In this document: positions 35,301 through 47,300 of the stretch, piece after piece
Position numbering within the stretch: the stretch's first letter is position 1
Layout: each line of letters opens with the position of its first letter
NCBI RefSeq assembly: GCF_037975245.1
Contig: NC_092566.1
Span: 1,860,001 to 1,924,000 of the forward strand
Source of the DNA: Apostichopus japonicus
Lineage: Eukaryota; Echinodermata; Holothuroidea; Aspidochirotida; Stichopodidae
Direction: 5' to 3'
DNA length: 64,000 nucleotides
The notes under the pieces: generated by a model
Told to the model about the DNA's origin: nothing
Database searches by the model: none
What the model saw: the letters and a program-made list of their open reading frames with translations, nothing else
Made by a program: the position numbers and the translations under genes

Positions 35301-38033
35301 AGGACTTCAAGATGAATTTGACAAAGGTGAAATACCAGATTTTGAGCAACGAAATTCCAGCGTCCACACAGTAGCGTCGTTGATGAAACGGTACCTGACA
35401 CTGCTGCCCGAACCTATTATCCCATGGAGGCATAGCCGTTACTTCATACCAGCTATGCAACGGTTACACGAGAATGAACCCGATGGTCAGAAGCAACTCA
35501 TGATGCAGCTAGCCCTACTTCCTCGTGTCAATTACAATCTCTTGAAATATCTCTGCGAGTTTCTCCACGAGGTGCACAGATATCAGATATATAACAAGAT
35601 GAGCTTGGGGAATTTAGCCAACATCTTTGCACCGCATATTCTGCGACCGCAGCATGCAGAGGGCCAGTATCTGTTGGGGAGTACCGCCCTCAGTCTGCAG
35701 CTGGTGTATTACCTGATCCGTCATCACGACGTCATTTTCCCGCCATTCAGTGTCCTTCATGAGCAGATTTCGTACCAACCTCAGGAACTGATTAATCATG
35801 ACAGGTTAGCCAAGGAGTCTACCCTAAGACCGTCTTGCGAGGACCTGCCACTCCCTAAGGAAACAGAGGTGAGACTACGTAATCACGTCATGAATATCCA
35901 TTTACCAGACGGAAGTAATTACACAAATAACGAGGTCATCGAGAGAAACAGTTGTGACTCAGAGTGTGTGGATCAGCTCAAGAATCCCATTTACGAAAAT
36001 GTGGACTTGGCATTACCTAGAAGTAGCCCCTCGGCAGGGTCAATCGTAGAGGCCATGAGGACCAGGGTGCCCCCTAAGCCAAAGCCAAGAACGGATCAAA
36101 AAGCCAAACGCTATGGAATATCGTACAAGGACACCCCGTCGGTGCTGACAAAGCTTGGTGTAGGAGAGAGAACGTTTTCAAACGCCTCAAAGGCTATCAA
36201 GTCGTCAAACTTGTCAGATGATAGTAAAGAACTGGGAATCCTCTTTCACGGGAAGAAGAAGAAGAAATGGCAGAAAGAGGATATTCACAGTCAGATAATA
36301 TCCACTTATCAGAATTTAGAGGTCGGCTTACAACCGTTGGCTTGCCTTAAAGATCCCGGAGTAACATTCATGAACTTCAAGAATGCCAAGAACATTCCCA
36401 ACGGCAGAGAATCTAAAACCGTCGCGAGTAAGAGGGCGCTGTTTGCCTCGTCTCACGATATTATGAAGAAAGGCAGCGGACCTTTCGCCCCGGTCCCAGT
36501 GCCGAGAAGCTTCACGGGCGACTCCATCCAAGACGAGAATTGTAACGAGAGTTACGAAGTCAGCCTACCTCTGGAGATGAACATAAACAAAGACGTTGCG
36601 GGGACTGTGCTTGCATTGAGGACGTCTCTGGAAGAGAAGGATGACGAACTGGCCCAGCAACAAAAGATTACAGAGAAGCTGAAGAAGGATCTTGAGATCT
36701 TAAAGAATAGATTATCAATGGAGGTAATTAGCCATTCAAAATAGCTACTACCATCAGTATTACCTGACAAATATGCTAGAAAAGTCAAATAATGGTCACT
36801 TATAATCAAACTTCAACAGGTGTTCAACTGAATTCCTCAAAATGTCTTCCTCTTAGGAGACATCCATCAAATAAATGTATTCGGTAATGTCAATTGCAAA
36901 GTGCCATGGAAAATGGGCAAATTGCTATACAAGTGCAAAGATGCATGCATCGCAGTTTTTGTTCACAGGAACTATAGTATGCGATAAGAAACAAAGTACA
37001 TCAAAGCTGTATCAAAACTGCACAAAATTTTACACTAAATTATTATTCCCTGACATCCCTTCCATAAAGTCTGTTATAATCTCTTGGGGTAATTCTAACT
37101 TATTTCTGATGAAAAACACACTCTGGGTTGAAGTACAGCCTATTAATAAAGTTTTGCTTTTATATAATTTTAATTCTCTCATCTTGTTGCTAAGCAACAT
37201 TTCTATAGCACCATTGTGAAGCAGGATTTTATCTAGAGATTGTGTAGCAAACCTGCCATGCAAATGAGTATACTGAACCTGTATAGTATCTAATAGTTAC
37301 ACAGTACTCAGGGATGTGCCCAGGATTTCCTGAGTGCGGGGTATACTGATCGCTATCCTGGGGGAGGGGCCTAAGTGGAGGGGTGACATTTTTACGTACG
37401 TGGTGCACTCGCCCTACAACTGCCAGCCTGACATTGACAAGGGCAAGTTGTATACAAAGCTAGTGTAGTGTGATACTGCATGCTGCAGATTAAAGCCACA
37501 CCTACTCCATATCTCCGCACCTGTGTTTATGTGAAATTGACAAATGGGGGTAAACGAGGATACATGTGGCCCAATTTATGTTGAATATAATATTAGGAAT
37601 GTCTGAATATTAGATGATAATAGTGCTGGGCGGGATTCACGATTTTTAAGACAGTGCTGGGCGGTAATTTTTAGTGCTGGGCGGGGCCGCCCAGTGCCGC
37701 CCAGCGTGGGCACATCCCTGAGTACTGTTATATTTTATCAGGGACAAAATGCTATAAACCCTGACATTGTTATCCAAAATGGTAAAATTTTCACCACTTC
37801 TTGGGAATTGTTATTAGTTTTTACACACGATTTGATTAATGGAAGTATTATCAATGCAACAAAAGATGTTAGGAATTCTTTGATGTACATTTGGTGTTTA
37901 AATGTGAAGGGTTGATATTTCTCACATTTTGTTCTTTTTCTGACAGGCCATTGCTAGACGGCAGGCAGAGACAGAGAATGAACTCTTACAAGAGCAACTT
38001 CAGAGTTTGAGGCATCGTCTTGGATCCATGTAA
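26389..38033 (+). CDS. ARHGAP22/24/25: PH-RhoGAP-coiled-coil protein of the ARHGAP22/24/25 (FilGAP) family
   Basis: Exons: 26389-26623, 30182-30310, 32906-33038, 35274-36723, 37947-38033. All are in phase, giving 677 residues. A PH domain spans exons 1-2 (about 12-120), ending with the helix QAELDLWEREVRKV. The RhoGAP domain begins in exon 3; its arginine finger, in GLFRLNG, is Arg166, whose codon is split by intron 3. Family motifs HTVASLM, LPEPIIPW and NLANIFAPHIL follow. The large exon 4 then encodes a long low-complexity linker with a proline-rich PPKPKPR stretch. A coiled coil of about 65 residues closes the protein. Vertebrate relatives act on Rac/Cdc42 to control actin and protrusion; ARHGAP24 binds filamin A. 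This looks like the single invertebrate co-orthologue, which is inference. Intron 2 ends in a minisatellite that multiplies the exon 3 acceptor. Confidence 0.93.
28753..28840 (+). repeat. Dispersed repeat copy, internally duplicated (intron 1 of the RhoGAP gene)
   Basis: Two tandem versions of a 45-bp motif built on TCAACAGGTTATCTCAAATG. A copy in the opposite orientation lies at 41211-41250, sharing 25 consecutive identical bases. No terminal structure was recognised. Confidence 0.6.
31625..31672. repeat. Perfect 48-bp palindrome without spacer
   Basis: Bases 31625-31648 are exactly the reverse complement of 31649-31672, with the centre at CTATAG. The single-strand form would be a 24-bp stem with no designed loop. 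It lies in intron 2 of the RhoGAP gene. Flanking GTATCTAT and GTATACAT match at 6 of 8 positions, too weak to call a target duplication. Confidence 0.92.
32515..32916 (+). repeat. 56-bp minisatellite spanning the intron 2/exon 3 junction: seven tandem 3' splice sites
   Basis: The unit contains TTGGTCTGTTTCACACCC, a pyrimidine tract CTCTCCTTTTTGTTC, CAG, then the first 10 bases of exon 3 (GCATCTTTGG; GCAACTTTGG in the sixth copy). The acceptor AGs end at 32570, 32626, 32682, 32738, 32794, 32849 and 32905; spacing is 56 bp except for one 55-bp step. Only the last joins directly to the conserved GIFGQSLED sequence. One frame is open from 32527 into exon 3, so use of the acceptors at 32626 (+279 nt) or 32794 (+111 nt) would be in frame; use of 32849 would meet a TAA stop within the extension. 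Confidence 0.93.
33752..33794. mobile_element. Candidate miniature element made of two terminal repeats only
   Basis: CAGGGAGTTGTT at 33759-33770, a four-base spacer ATGG, then AACAACTCCCTG to 33786 form a perfect hairpin, flanked by the direct repeat GTCTAAC on both sides (33752-33758 and 33787-33793). CAGGG is a common hAT end. It may be a 28-bp internally deleted MITE remnant, or a chance hairpin with duplicated flanks. Confidence 0.5.
37309..37720. mobile_element. MITE-like element (412 bp) in the last intron of the RhoGAP gene
   Basis: The ends CAGGGATGTGCCCAGG and CGTGGGCACATCCCTG are inverted repeats (15 of 16). AGTACT flanks both sides (37303-37308, 37721-37726) as a 6-bp duplication; with the adjoining AC/GT the original target would have been the palindrome ACAGTACTGT. 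The right part repeats TGCTGGGCGG several times. There is no coding capacity. Its ends resemble those of the hAT-like elements elsewhere in the window, but the 6-bp duplication leaves the superfamily open. Confidence 0.7.
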
Positions 38034-38137
38034 TCTCTCGATCATCGTTTTATAAGATTGTCATTTACGGAAATACTTGACTATCTTTTGTGGTAGTAAA
38101 TGCAACCAGTCTTTAATAAGTGTAACTACATTGTAAC

Positions 38138-38143
38138 AATAAA
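38138..38143 (+). promoter_or_regulatory. First poly(A) signal of the RhoGAP gene
   Basis: AATAAA 105 bp after the stop codon. Further AATAAA signals at 38187, 39909 and 40667 could give alternative 3' UTRs up to about 2.7 kb long. Confidence 0.5.
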
Positions 38144-40356
38144 TTTACCATCTAGCACTCTATAGACTGTCATCCATTTAAAGAAAAATAAAGAAAAGAA
38201 TTGCTTCCAAACTGCTCTTCTACTGCAAAATGCCAGTGTAGGTAAAGAACAAATAACAACTTTAACATATACCCATTTAAAGGTATCAGATCATGAACCC
38301 CTCAGTTCTTGCTGCTGGCTTTAGGCGCAGTCACTTCATCATTGAACATTGTGAAATTTCATAATCAGTTTTGATAGTCAGCCACCCTGCATTAATCCAT
38401 TGAGGTCTGAAGTCAAGTCAGTTCTTCAGCTAAAGATATTCTCATAATTAATTTCATTCTAGTACTTTGAACATTACACTAGATGGCTATGATGACCGTA
38501 TGTTTTAATATATAGGCTTAACAATAACTAGGCTCAATAAACACAGAACGTATTCATATAAACAAAGTGATTCTGTCATGCTAGACCATACACTCAAGGA
38601 GGGTTCATCTTCTGCTTGCTGCAGATTCATTGGTTCCTTTTGGAAGTTCAACATTAGCTCATCAGAATTAAAATTCTTTTGCAAACGAGCAACTCTTTTC
38701 AAAATAATGTCATTTTATCCTCATAACAAGAAACAGACATGAAATGGGTACACCATATCCGTAAAAAGAATTTTGTTTTAGTATTGTATTATTTTATTAA
38801 GTGACTCCACAAATGTCCTATGGATTACTGATACAGGGGGTCGAGAGGTGGTGGTAAGGGGGGGGGGGTTGAGTTGGAGGTAACTATATTCCAGCTACGT
38901 ATATTATAGTTGATATAAGAGGCTCATTGGATATTTTATCATATTTTATTGACAGGAGAAAAATAAAAATGGTATTTCAAAGGTACCTTGTACAAGGATA
39001 TGTGCTTCAAATGAATGAGCTGTTTTATACCTTTTCTATAATCATCCTTTTCAGACAGACACAATTGTGATGTCAGATATACTTGCGTATGTGTAGGAAA
39101 CTCTTTATGATGTTGTTATCTTGACCCAAATAGTCTTCTCGGAATCAGAGAGTCGGCTATTAAATAACTGACTTTCTAAGTTGTAAGGAAGTCATTTTAA
39201 GTCAACTGTTATCTGTGTTTACAGAGGAGGAAGCAGATGTTGACGTAGTTGGTGGGGTTCTTGTAATGACCGGATTCCTCCTGTAAAGACTGCCTGTGGC
39301 CATCTTGGCACCTGGATCTGCTTGACCAACAGAATCATGGTGCAAAAATATATGTACAAAAGACAACTTGGCTGTCACACACTGATTGGTTCATTTCCAA
39401 GGAGTAGATTCAATAGGAAGTTTTTCATTTAAAGTTGGAGGGGCGAGTTGATGGTGGTGATAGACATGCTGTGACAAGTAAGATGCAGTGAAATTCTATG
39501 ATGTAGGTTTCTTTACAGGCCAGGAACTTTGTAGTAGCTATGTTGTAAAGCTTACCTGCCTTTGCCACTCATCACTCACTACAACATTCAGTGAAATGGA
39601 TACATTGAAATGTTTTTATGCTTGGTTAAAAGAGTGTATTTATGCTACGTACAAAACATGACAGACATTTTTGTCTCGCCAAACTGCCCCTCCACCAAGA
39701 CAGCCTTACAGAAAGTACTGTAAGATAACTTTTTAAAGTGGTATTTTTGTAAATTTTAGGCATCTGGTCACATGGCAACTGTATATATTGTATTAACAAG
39801 TAACTCAATTTGACACATCGGATAGATTTACATATGGTTGAGTTACATAAGTCATTGAAGGTGTATAGATGTTATTTACATAGGATGTATACAATGTGTG
39901 GGTGTGTAAATAAATGTAATACATATTAATAGATTATTTTGTCATCAATAGCTGTGATGTTTTTGGTTGGTCATGTTCCACAGGCTTCTCATTCAGCTGC
40001 ATGCAATGATCTATCAATGGCAAACTTAATTCTGGCAGTGCATAATTCGGAGTGGTTTAAGCGGAATATGTTAGAAATGGCCAAATTGCTTTAATTAGTT
40101 AAATTTGCAGAAAGAAGTTTGGTTGTGTGTCCAATCCAAAAGAATGCTGTACAAGTAGGGTAATACCATAATGTGTTGATTTATTCATCTCATGAATTTT
40201 TAAGTGATATATCAACATGATGCAAGTGTTATTTAAAGCTTGAAGTCACATTGCATGTGTGGGTAGATTGTTAATTTGTCTAACAGTTCACTTAAAGACA
40301 GCTAGTCTTGTTTAGTCTAATACATCTTGGCTGTAGCTTGGAATGGAAATGATTGT

Positions 40357-40493
40357 TGTGAGGGAGAGGGGAGAGATGGACAGGAAGGAGAGAGGGGAGG
40401 GAGGGCGAGGGAAGGAGGAGGAGGGAAGGAGAGTGAGAGGAGGACAGGCAGGGAGGAGGAGAGGTGAGGAGAGGAGTGGGATGGAGAGGGAGA
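40357..40493 (+). repeat. Polypurine tract, GGA/GAG-rich
   Basis: About 137 bases almost wholly A and G on the plus strand, built of GGAG, GAGG and GGGA words. It lies in the possible extended 3' UTR of the RhoGAP gene. Such tracts can form triplex or G-quadruplex structures; this is a property of the composition, not evidence of function. Confidence 0.75.
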
Positions 40494-41210
40494 CATGTAT
40501 ATATTGTTGGTATGTAAATAATGGAAGAAGGGGGGTCGTGGGGAGATAGGTAAAGAGATTCTTGTCCAATACCTTCCCTGTTCATTAGGTTTAATGGGTC
40601 AGGTGGAGGTTATATAAGGTACCATCTTGACTCGATCAATGAACTAATTAAGTATGGGCATTATTGAATAAAGATTGCTGCAAATGAAAACTATTCTTGT
40701 ATTTTGACATTTCATTATTTTGTTAAATATTTGTCTAGATTGTAAATGTCAGATTAAGATTTTCATTCATTGATGTTTAATAAAAATTTCTTGGTATGGA
40801 AAACCGAATAACCGTGTAAGTTTTAGTTTCTTGATGTTCATTTCCTAGATTCTTTGCAGAATGGTAGTTAAGAAATTTTTGGATTGTAAACTTGTCATTA
40901 ATTGTAAAACCATAAAGCCAGTTATATAAGTTGCTCAGAATTCAAAATACTGTAACTATATAACTCATGTAGAGGAAGTGAGTTAAATTTGTTGAATTAA
41001 GTGTAGAAATTCCCTGTGGGCATAAACCATGTCATTCACTCATGAGGATTTTACAGCATAGAATTTTAAACCAAAATGTTTCAATATCCAGAAAGAACAG
41101 TCTTCCTATGTGAAATATAGACACATTTTACCAACTGTTAGCTAACAAATACCTTTAAATAGTTGTTCAGAGTAATATACATTATATACTGTGAAATATT
41201 TTTGAGAAAT

Positions 41211-41250
41211 ATGGCCAAGTTTTCCACCATTTGAGATAACCTGTTGACCC
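41211..41250 (-). repeat. Dispersed repeat copy related to 28753-28840
   Basis: The reverse complement matches 28753-28791 with a 25-bp identical core (beginning GGTCAACAGGTTATCTCAAA) and a few mismatches outside it. Confidence 0.65.
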
Positions 41251-43884
41251 CTTGAATCCCTGGGAGAAACCCTCATAGGGGATGCAAGTGTCTTCCATGA
41301 GGACTGAACCACAACCCCATTAGACCCCCCCTCCCCCACCACCCCTTAGAATCAGCACATAGCATGCATAAATCTATGGACTTTGATCATTTCCATGGGC
41401 AACTTCAGAAGATTTCTCTGAAAAATTAATGATATGCAATGGAATTGTTTCGCGAACCCACTTTTGAGTCTCGCCTCAAGTCTGTGTACACTAGTGGTAC
41501 ACCATATCTAGTAATAGGAGAAAAAAATGTACAGAGACAAATAATTTGGATGAAGAATCCATGAAAAGTTTCTTGTGCTTTATTAATCTAAAATTTGTGG
41601 GGAAAAAGCTTCAAAACTTTTTCAAAACTTATTCAGATGGCTCTTGTAATTGATAATAGCAGAGTATTTATATTTTAGCATTGTTGTGGAATTAACACCC
41701 CCCCTACCAAAACAAAATACAATATAACAAAAAACATCTCATATATTACAGTCCACTAATCTTTCCTTAAAATTGTTTGGTTTTGTTTCCTTACAGAAAT
41801 GCCATAACCATGTTCCTGCCTTCTCCCACTCCCCATAGTCAAGGTTCACTAAATTTATTGTCATGTAGTATTCTTTTCCCCCAAAAATAATGAACAATAG
41901 TTAAAAAAAATAGGGAACCTTTTCACCTTAATTGTAACATCGATTTTGTATTGCAGGACATTGCCGTGACTTGTTTCATCCATTTATTGGAATTCACTAT
42001 ACCGTAATACTTTAATACAAGCTCAAATTTAGTGAGATTGTACCATCTTTGGAGCATTTAAAGTCAAGACATTTACACATATCTATCTCATTCTGGTGAA
42101 ATCTGATCAAAGCAATCAACGAAATCACCAAGTTCAAGGATAAAACTAGACCACAGAATAAAATCAGAGAGATTGTCATTTACCATTGTCAACTGAAAAC
42201 AACATTTGTAACCTTAGCATCACGAAGTTTACTGACAGTATACCAAACTTCATTGTACTTTAGAATATTTATATCGAGGATGAAATTATGTCCGTAACTA
42301 GGTATTCTACCCACAACGATGCTAGATATTAGAGAGCAAAAAAACGATGCTAGCTGAATTCTTTAATATCACATTTATGTCAATTATTGCTTGACACTCT
42401 TTAGTTTGCATGACATTTATTCAAACTGACATTTAACCAGACTGAGTAACTTAGTGATTCACACCGATATATCAATACTTTCACCTTTTAAGTGGTTATT
42501 TTTATGCTCTTGTTTTTTATCACAGTTAAAGTGAATGTGCTCAGTGAGCTGATGTATCTAAGCACCCAGATAGATGGAATATTAAGTTTGTACAACCACA
42601 AATCTGCATGTGCTGTGAACCAGCACATGCTGAACCAGCCCACATACTAAACTAGCATAGTTCAACTCCAAGATTTAATTTTCTATAAACACCTAAAACT
42701 CACTTTTATAAATGGTTGTTATAGTAATATAAACCATTATAATAAAACAGCTGATACACATGATTTACTGACTTAAAAATGTCTATAATGTTTTCTCAAA
42801 CAGTTATTAATAATCCATAATGGCTTCCAAGTTACGATTACTCCATCTTTTAGCAGCATATAAAGCCCTTTAGAACAAACTGTTTTGTCATAACATAGTG
42901 AGGATAGTGGTAATACTCTGCCAGAGCTCCATACAGATAGTTCTCAATTTCTATTGAATCTAAATTTTGGCTGGCTCTATCAAAACTGCTCAAAGACAAA
43001 ACTTGCAGGAGATTAAAAATAACTAACTGGTTTTAGGACACAAAACAATGACATCTTGCCTCAAGAGTAGCTGCAATAAATGTAGACATTACATTTCACT
43101 GTCGCTAACAAGGTGTAGTATTTATTAGCATATATGAATATTCAAACCAATTTGTCTTTCATAATAGAAAAACACTTCTCAAGTTGAAAAAATGGTAAAT
43201 ATTCTCTTAAAAGAGCTGCTGAAAGTAACTTGAAACAAAAGGACGGCAAGTTTTAACCTGCTTCTCTCAATTCTCCACAATATATACAATTGTCCAATGG
43301 TGTCATCCATGTTCTTCTGTGACTGACTACAAAATTTTAGAGTAATTACAAAGCTTTGACTGACCTTGTACCTGGGCTGATGAATACCAGATGTCATATT
43401 TTGGCCGTCATTCCCCTCCCCCCTTACATATTTTCATAAATTATTCATTGAAAAGAAAGTGACCACTAGAGAGGCCCTTTCCCTAATTTGGAAAAGACAA
43501 CAATTTCACACATGACTTCTGAAACAGGTTTGCTAAGTTCATGTTAAAAGCAAAACAAAGTCTGTCATTTACAAAGTATATAATAAAAGAGATTGTTAAA
43601 TGTTATTTAGTCTGACCCCCATTGTTGAGATAGAAAATATCAAAATTTATTCATTTTATTTGGATGATGTCATAATACAACAATATGTGATGTCATCAAT
43701 GGACTGAACAAAATACCTGCTTGTGGTTTCCTTTAAAACTTGTAATGATTATAAAACCTTGTAATGGCATCATCAAAACTGAACAGTGATATTTTGAAGT
43801 TGGTTATTTACAGTAGCAATTTCATCCCTAGTAGAATGCTGAGAAATGGTGATAAATAACACCCATATCTACCCATATCCCCCT

Positions 43885-44151
43885 CTAGCAATTTTCCTTC
43901 ACATACTTCCTCGACACTGAGCAGCAATAATCATCGGCATCTTCTATGGAGCAGTCTCCATAATATTCTGCTTGTATTCGTAGTTTGCATTGTGTTTCAG
44001 CAACAAATACAATAATTGGAACAGGCCTACTGTCATTTTCTCGACATGTCATAACTACAGTCTTGCACGGTTTGTCGTTTGTACAATCCACCACAAACTT
44101 TCGAACAGGCACAGTACTATAAAAATGCCCGTAACTTGAACTTTGACCTCC
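43885..44151 (-). other. Cysteine-rich open frame downstream of NOLC1, coding status uncertain
   Basis: The frame is open on the minus strand from 44151 to a stop at 43885. It has eight Cys in the last 66 residues (for example VDCTNDKPCKT and DDYCCSVS), ending EN-C-stop. No ATG opens it. A weak TTTTATAG acceptor ends at 44118, so it could be a terminal exon, or simply a chance frame in the NOLC1 3' UTR, which is the simpler view. I do not recognise a family. Confidence 0.2.
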
Positions 44152-44318
44152 TTACTTTGGTCTTCTTCTCATTTCAAAGTCCCTCATTAGGTCAAGTTAA
44201 CTGTCATGTTCTCCTCTGACGATGATCTTGTTATTTTCTGCCGAGAACTGACACCCACGACTGTGTCAGACTTCAGGTATCGGGTCGTTCTCTTCTTAAA
44301 GTTCTTTCTCTATAAATG

Positions 44319-47300
44319 TCAATTACCATCGCTGTCAAATTTGATGGAGTTCACAGATGTGTCGATGAAACCACCTTTGTAGCTGCCGCGCTTCTTTTTG
44401 GTCTTCTCGTGTCTGAAAGCTTTTCCTCTCACCACCCTCAGATCCTGGTTAGCTCTTTCACCCCATGAACCTCTGGCTCCTCTCTGAGGTTGGAGAAAGA
44501 TAGAGAACGGATTGAAAGTGTGGTGTAAAATGAAATAAGGTTCAATTGATATGAGCGCATTATAATAAACCTGAACAGTTTTATACAACTCCAACCAGGG
44601 GCGTAGCCAGGATTTTCAAAGTTGTAGGCACGCCTATCTGAGCAGAGCACCACCATTGGTTGGCGCGGAGCAAACAAGAAAAGTTTTGGTTTCACAAACC
44701 CCCAGATGGCCGGAAACCGCCCTTCCCGAGTGTTCATCCTGGTTCCCTGGCCTCTTTCTAACTTGAACACCTCATTCAATTATCACTTTAAACCCCAAAA
44801 AACAAACAAGTTAAAATATTAATATAGAATTATGAGTGTTTAAAAAAAAGATAACTTGGCCAAAAAAAGTGTAGGTCCGGGCCTACAGTGCTTCATATTG
44901 GCTACACCCCTGGCAAAATGGACAGACTGTTCACAATGATCAAGGTATAACTACTGGATTGTCATGGATAATAATTACAGCAGACTGTCTAAGTGTCTGG
45001 TCATTTTCAGGTGATTTATAAAGTTGTGGACCAATAGGTTGCACGCAAATGACTTTGAACAGTGTGTACTTGCATCTTTCTACAGTATAGGGACATCTCA
45101 TGCAAATATACTCAATTCAGTTCAGAAATTGTGTTGCCCTTTACTAAAGCTGAATTTTACACTATACAAATAGCAAATTGGTCATTTGATAATTTTTAAC
45201 ACTTTTCGTGATATCTGAAATGAAACGTGGACTGGCAACGAACTGCTGTTACAACTTAAATAGTATCATGAATCAAAATCAAATCTTTCCAGGGAAAAAA
45301 GTCACAAAAAGGGTTCTTTAGGTATATTGACATTCACATGGTATGCCAGATATCTGGATCAAAAGATGATCATATTGGGCGCAAAAATCAGACGATTTGA
45401 AGACAAAATATTATTGAAACCCAACACGAGAATCACTGACACAAGATGCTGAATAGGGCAAAGTCTTCATAAAACAAAAGTATTGATTTTGACCACCTGG
45501 AAAATTCATTATACGCATCTATTATAACTATTACCTTTGCTTCAAATGAATTATTGCTGAATTTGTTTTCTAATTCATGATCTTCTTCTCGTACTCGCCG
45601 AAAAGGTTCATTCTTCACTTCACCATTCTATGAGAAAATTGAAAAGAAAAAAACCCTATTTTGTTAAAACTTTCATGACCAGGCAATTAAATACAAAGTA
45701 AAACAGATTAAAGAGGCTAAGAGTGAAACAATAAGAAGCACAGCTTGGTGCTACTGTATCATATTTACAAAATTATGAATAGCATACAAAATAGGTATAT
45801 ACTGACGAGTAAATTGCCAGAAAGTTTGCTATAAAATGTGTTATTACCAGAGAAGCTTGATTCTTATAGTGTGTGCCTCTATGTACAGTATGTTCGACTC
45901 CTGCCACATAGACAATGGGCATTTCATGTCAAAATCAAATGACATTCTGTTTCATGATATTTCACATATCTGACAAGAGTCATGTGAAGTATGACATTAC
46001 ATATCAGATCAACATACAGGGAATATCTAAGAGTTCAAATTATTTAAAGGTTGTGAATTTTGTCTCTCATCAAATGCTGTTATTGCTTACTGTGTAAACC
46101 TACAGTACAAACCTACTATACGTCTTTGCAATTGTACAGTACAGCAGCAGGTGGACGGTTTGAGATATGATTGATACCGGTAAAATATTCCTGATATTGA
46201 TATCTTGATATGATATACTGTAAAGTGAGGCAAGGCACATTTCAGATGCCCAAAAAAAAGAGAGTTGTTTGCAAGCTGGTGAACATTTTTAAGCTTACTG
46301 ATTTTAGAAGGTAAAGAGCATATATCACTATTAATATAGAATGTCCTTTTCTCTAAAAAAAAAATTGAAATTTAAGAAAATGATAAAGAAAGAAAGATAC
46401 AAAAATCATAATGAGAGAAAGGAAAAATACTCATCAATTTCACCTTTTCAGACTGCAGTGAGTAGGTGAATAGATTTTACTTTACAGTATATTCATAAAA
46501 TATTTCTCATTAATTAATTGAAATCAGGTATTTTCAAGACATACCTTTTTCTTGTACTTTTTTGGCTTGGATGGTGTTTCTTGATTATCATCTGCTTCCT
46601 CAGGTGAGATTTCCTTGATTCCATTTGTCAAGTTTGCTGTTTCTGATGCAGCAGGGGTGCTAGAAGCCACTGGTTTTGGTTTCTCATCTTCACCATCTGA
46701 AGAATCATCACTACTGCTACTCTCATCTTTCTTGGCTGCTACTGGTGTTGCAGCTTTAACAGGGGCTGGTTTCTTTGCGGCTGGTTTCTCATCTTCACTA
46801 TCTGATGAATCATCACTACTGCTACTCTCATCTTTCTTGGCTGCTACTGGTTTTTTGGCTGCGACTGGTGTTGCAGCTTTAACAGGTGTTGGTTTCTTTG
46901 CGGCTGGTTTCTCATCTTCACTATCTGATGAATCATCACTACTGCTGCTCTCATCTTTCTTGGCTGCTACTGGTTTCTTGGCTGAGACTGGTGTTGCAGC
47001 TTTAACAGGTGTTGGTTTCTTTGCGGCTGGTTTCTCATCTTCACTATCTGATGAATCATCACTACTGCTGCTCTCATCTTTCTTGGCTGCTACTGGTTTC
47101 TTGGCTGCGACCGGTGTTGCAGCTTTAACAGGGGTTGGTTTCTTTGCGGCTGGTTTCTCATCTTCACTATCTGATGAATCATCACTACTGCTGCTCTCAT
47201 CTTTCTTGGCTGCTACTGGTTTCTTGGCTGCGACTGGTGTTGCAGCTTTAACAGGGGCTGGTTTCTTTGCGGCTGGTTTCTCATCTTCACTATCTGATGA

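Larger units (their letters stand above)
38034..44318. other. Convergent 3' region between the RhoGAP gene and NOLC1
   Basis: Probably 3' UTR of the RhoGAP gene up to somewhere between 38160 and 40690, then intergenic DNA, then NOLC1 3' UTR on the minus strand. It contains a polypurine tract (40357-40493), a dispersed repeat copy (41211-41250), and a cysteine-rich minus-strand frame (43885-44151) treated separately. Nothing else coding was recognised. Confidence 0.5.
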
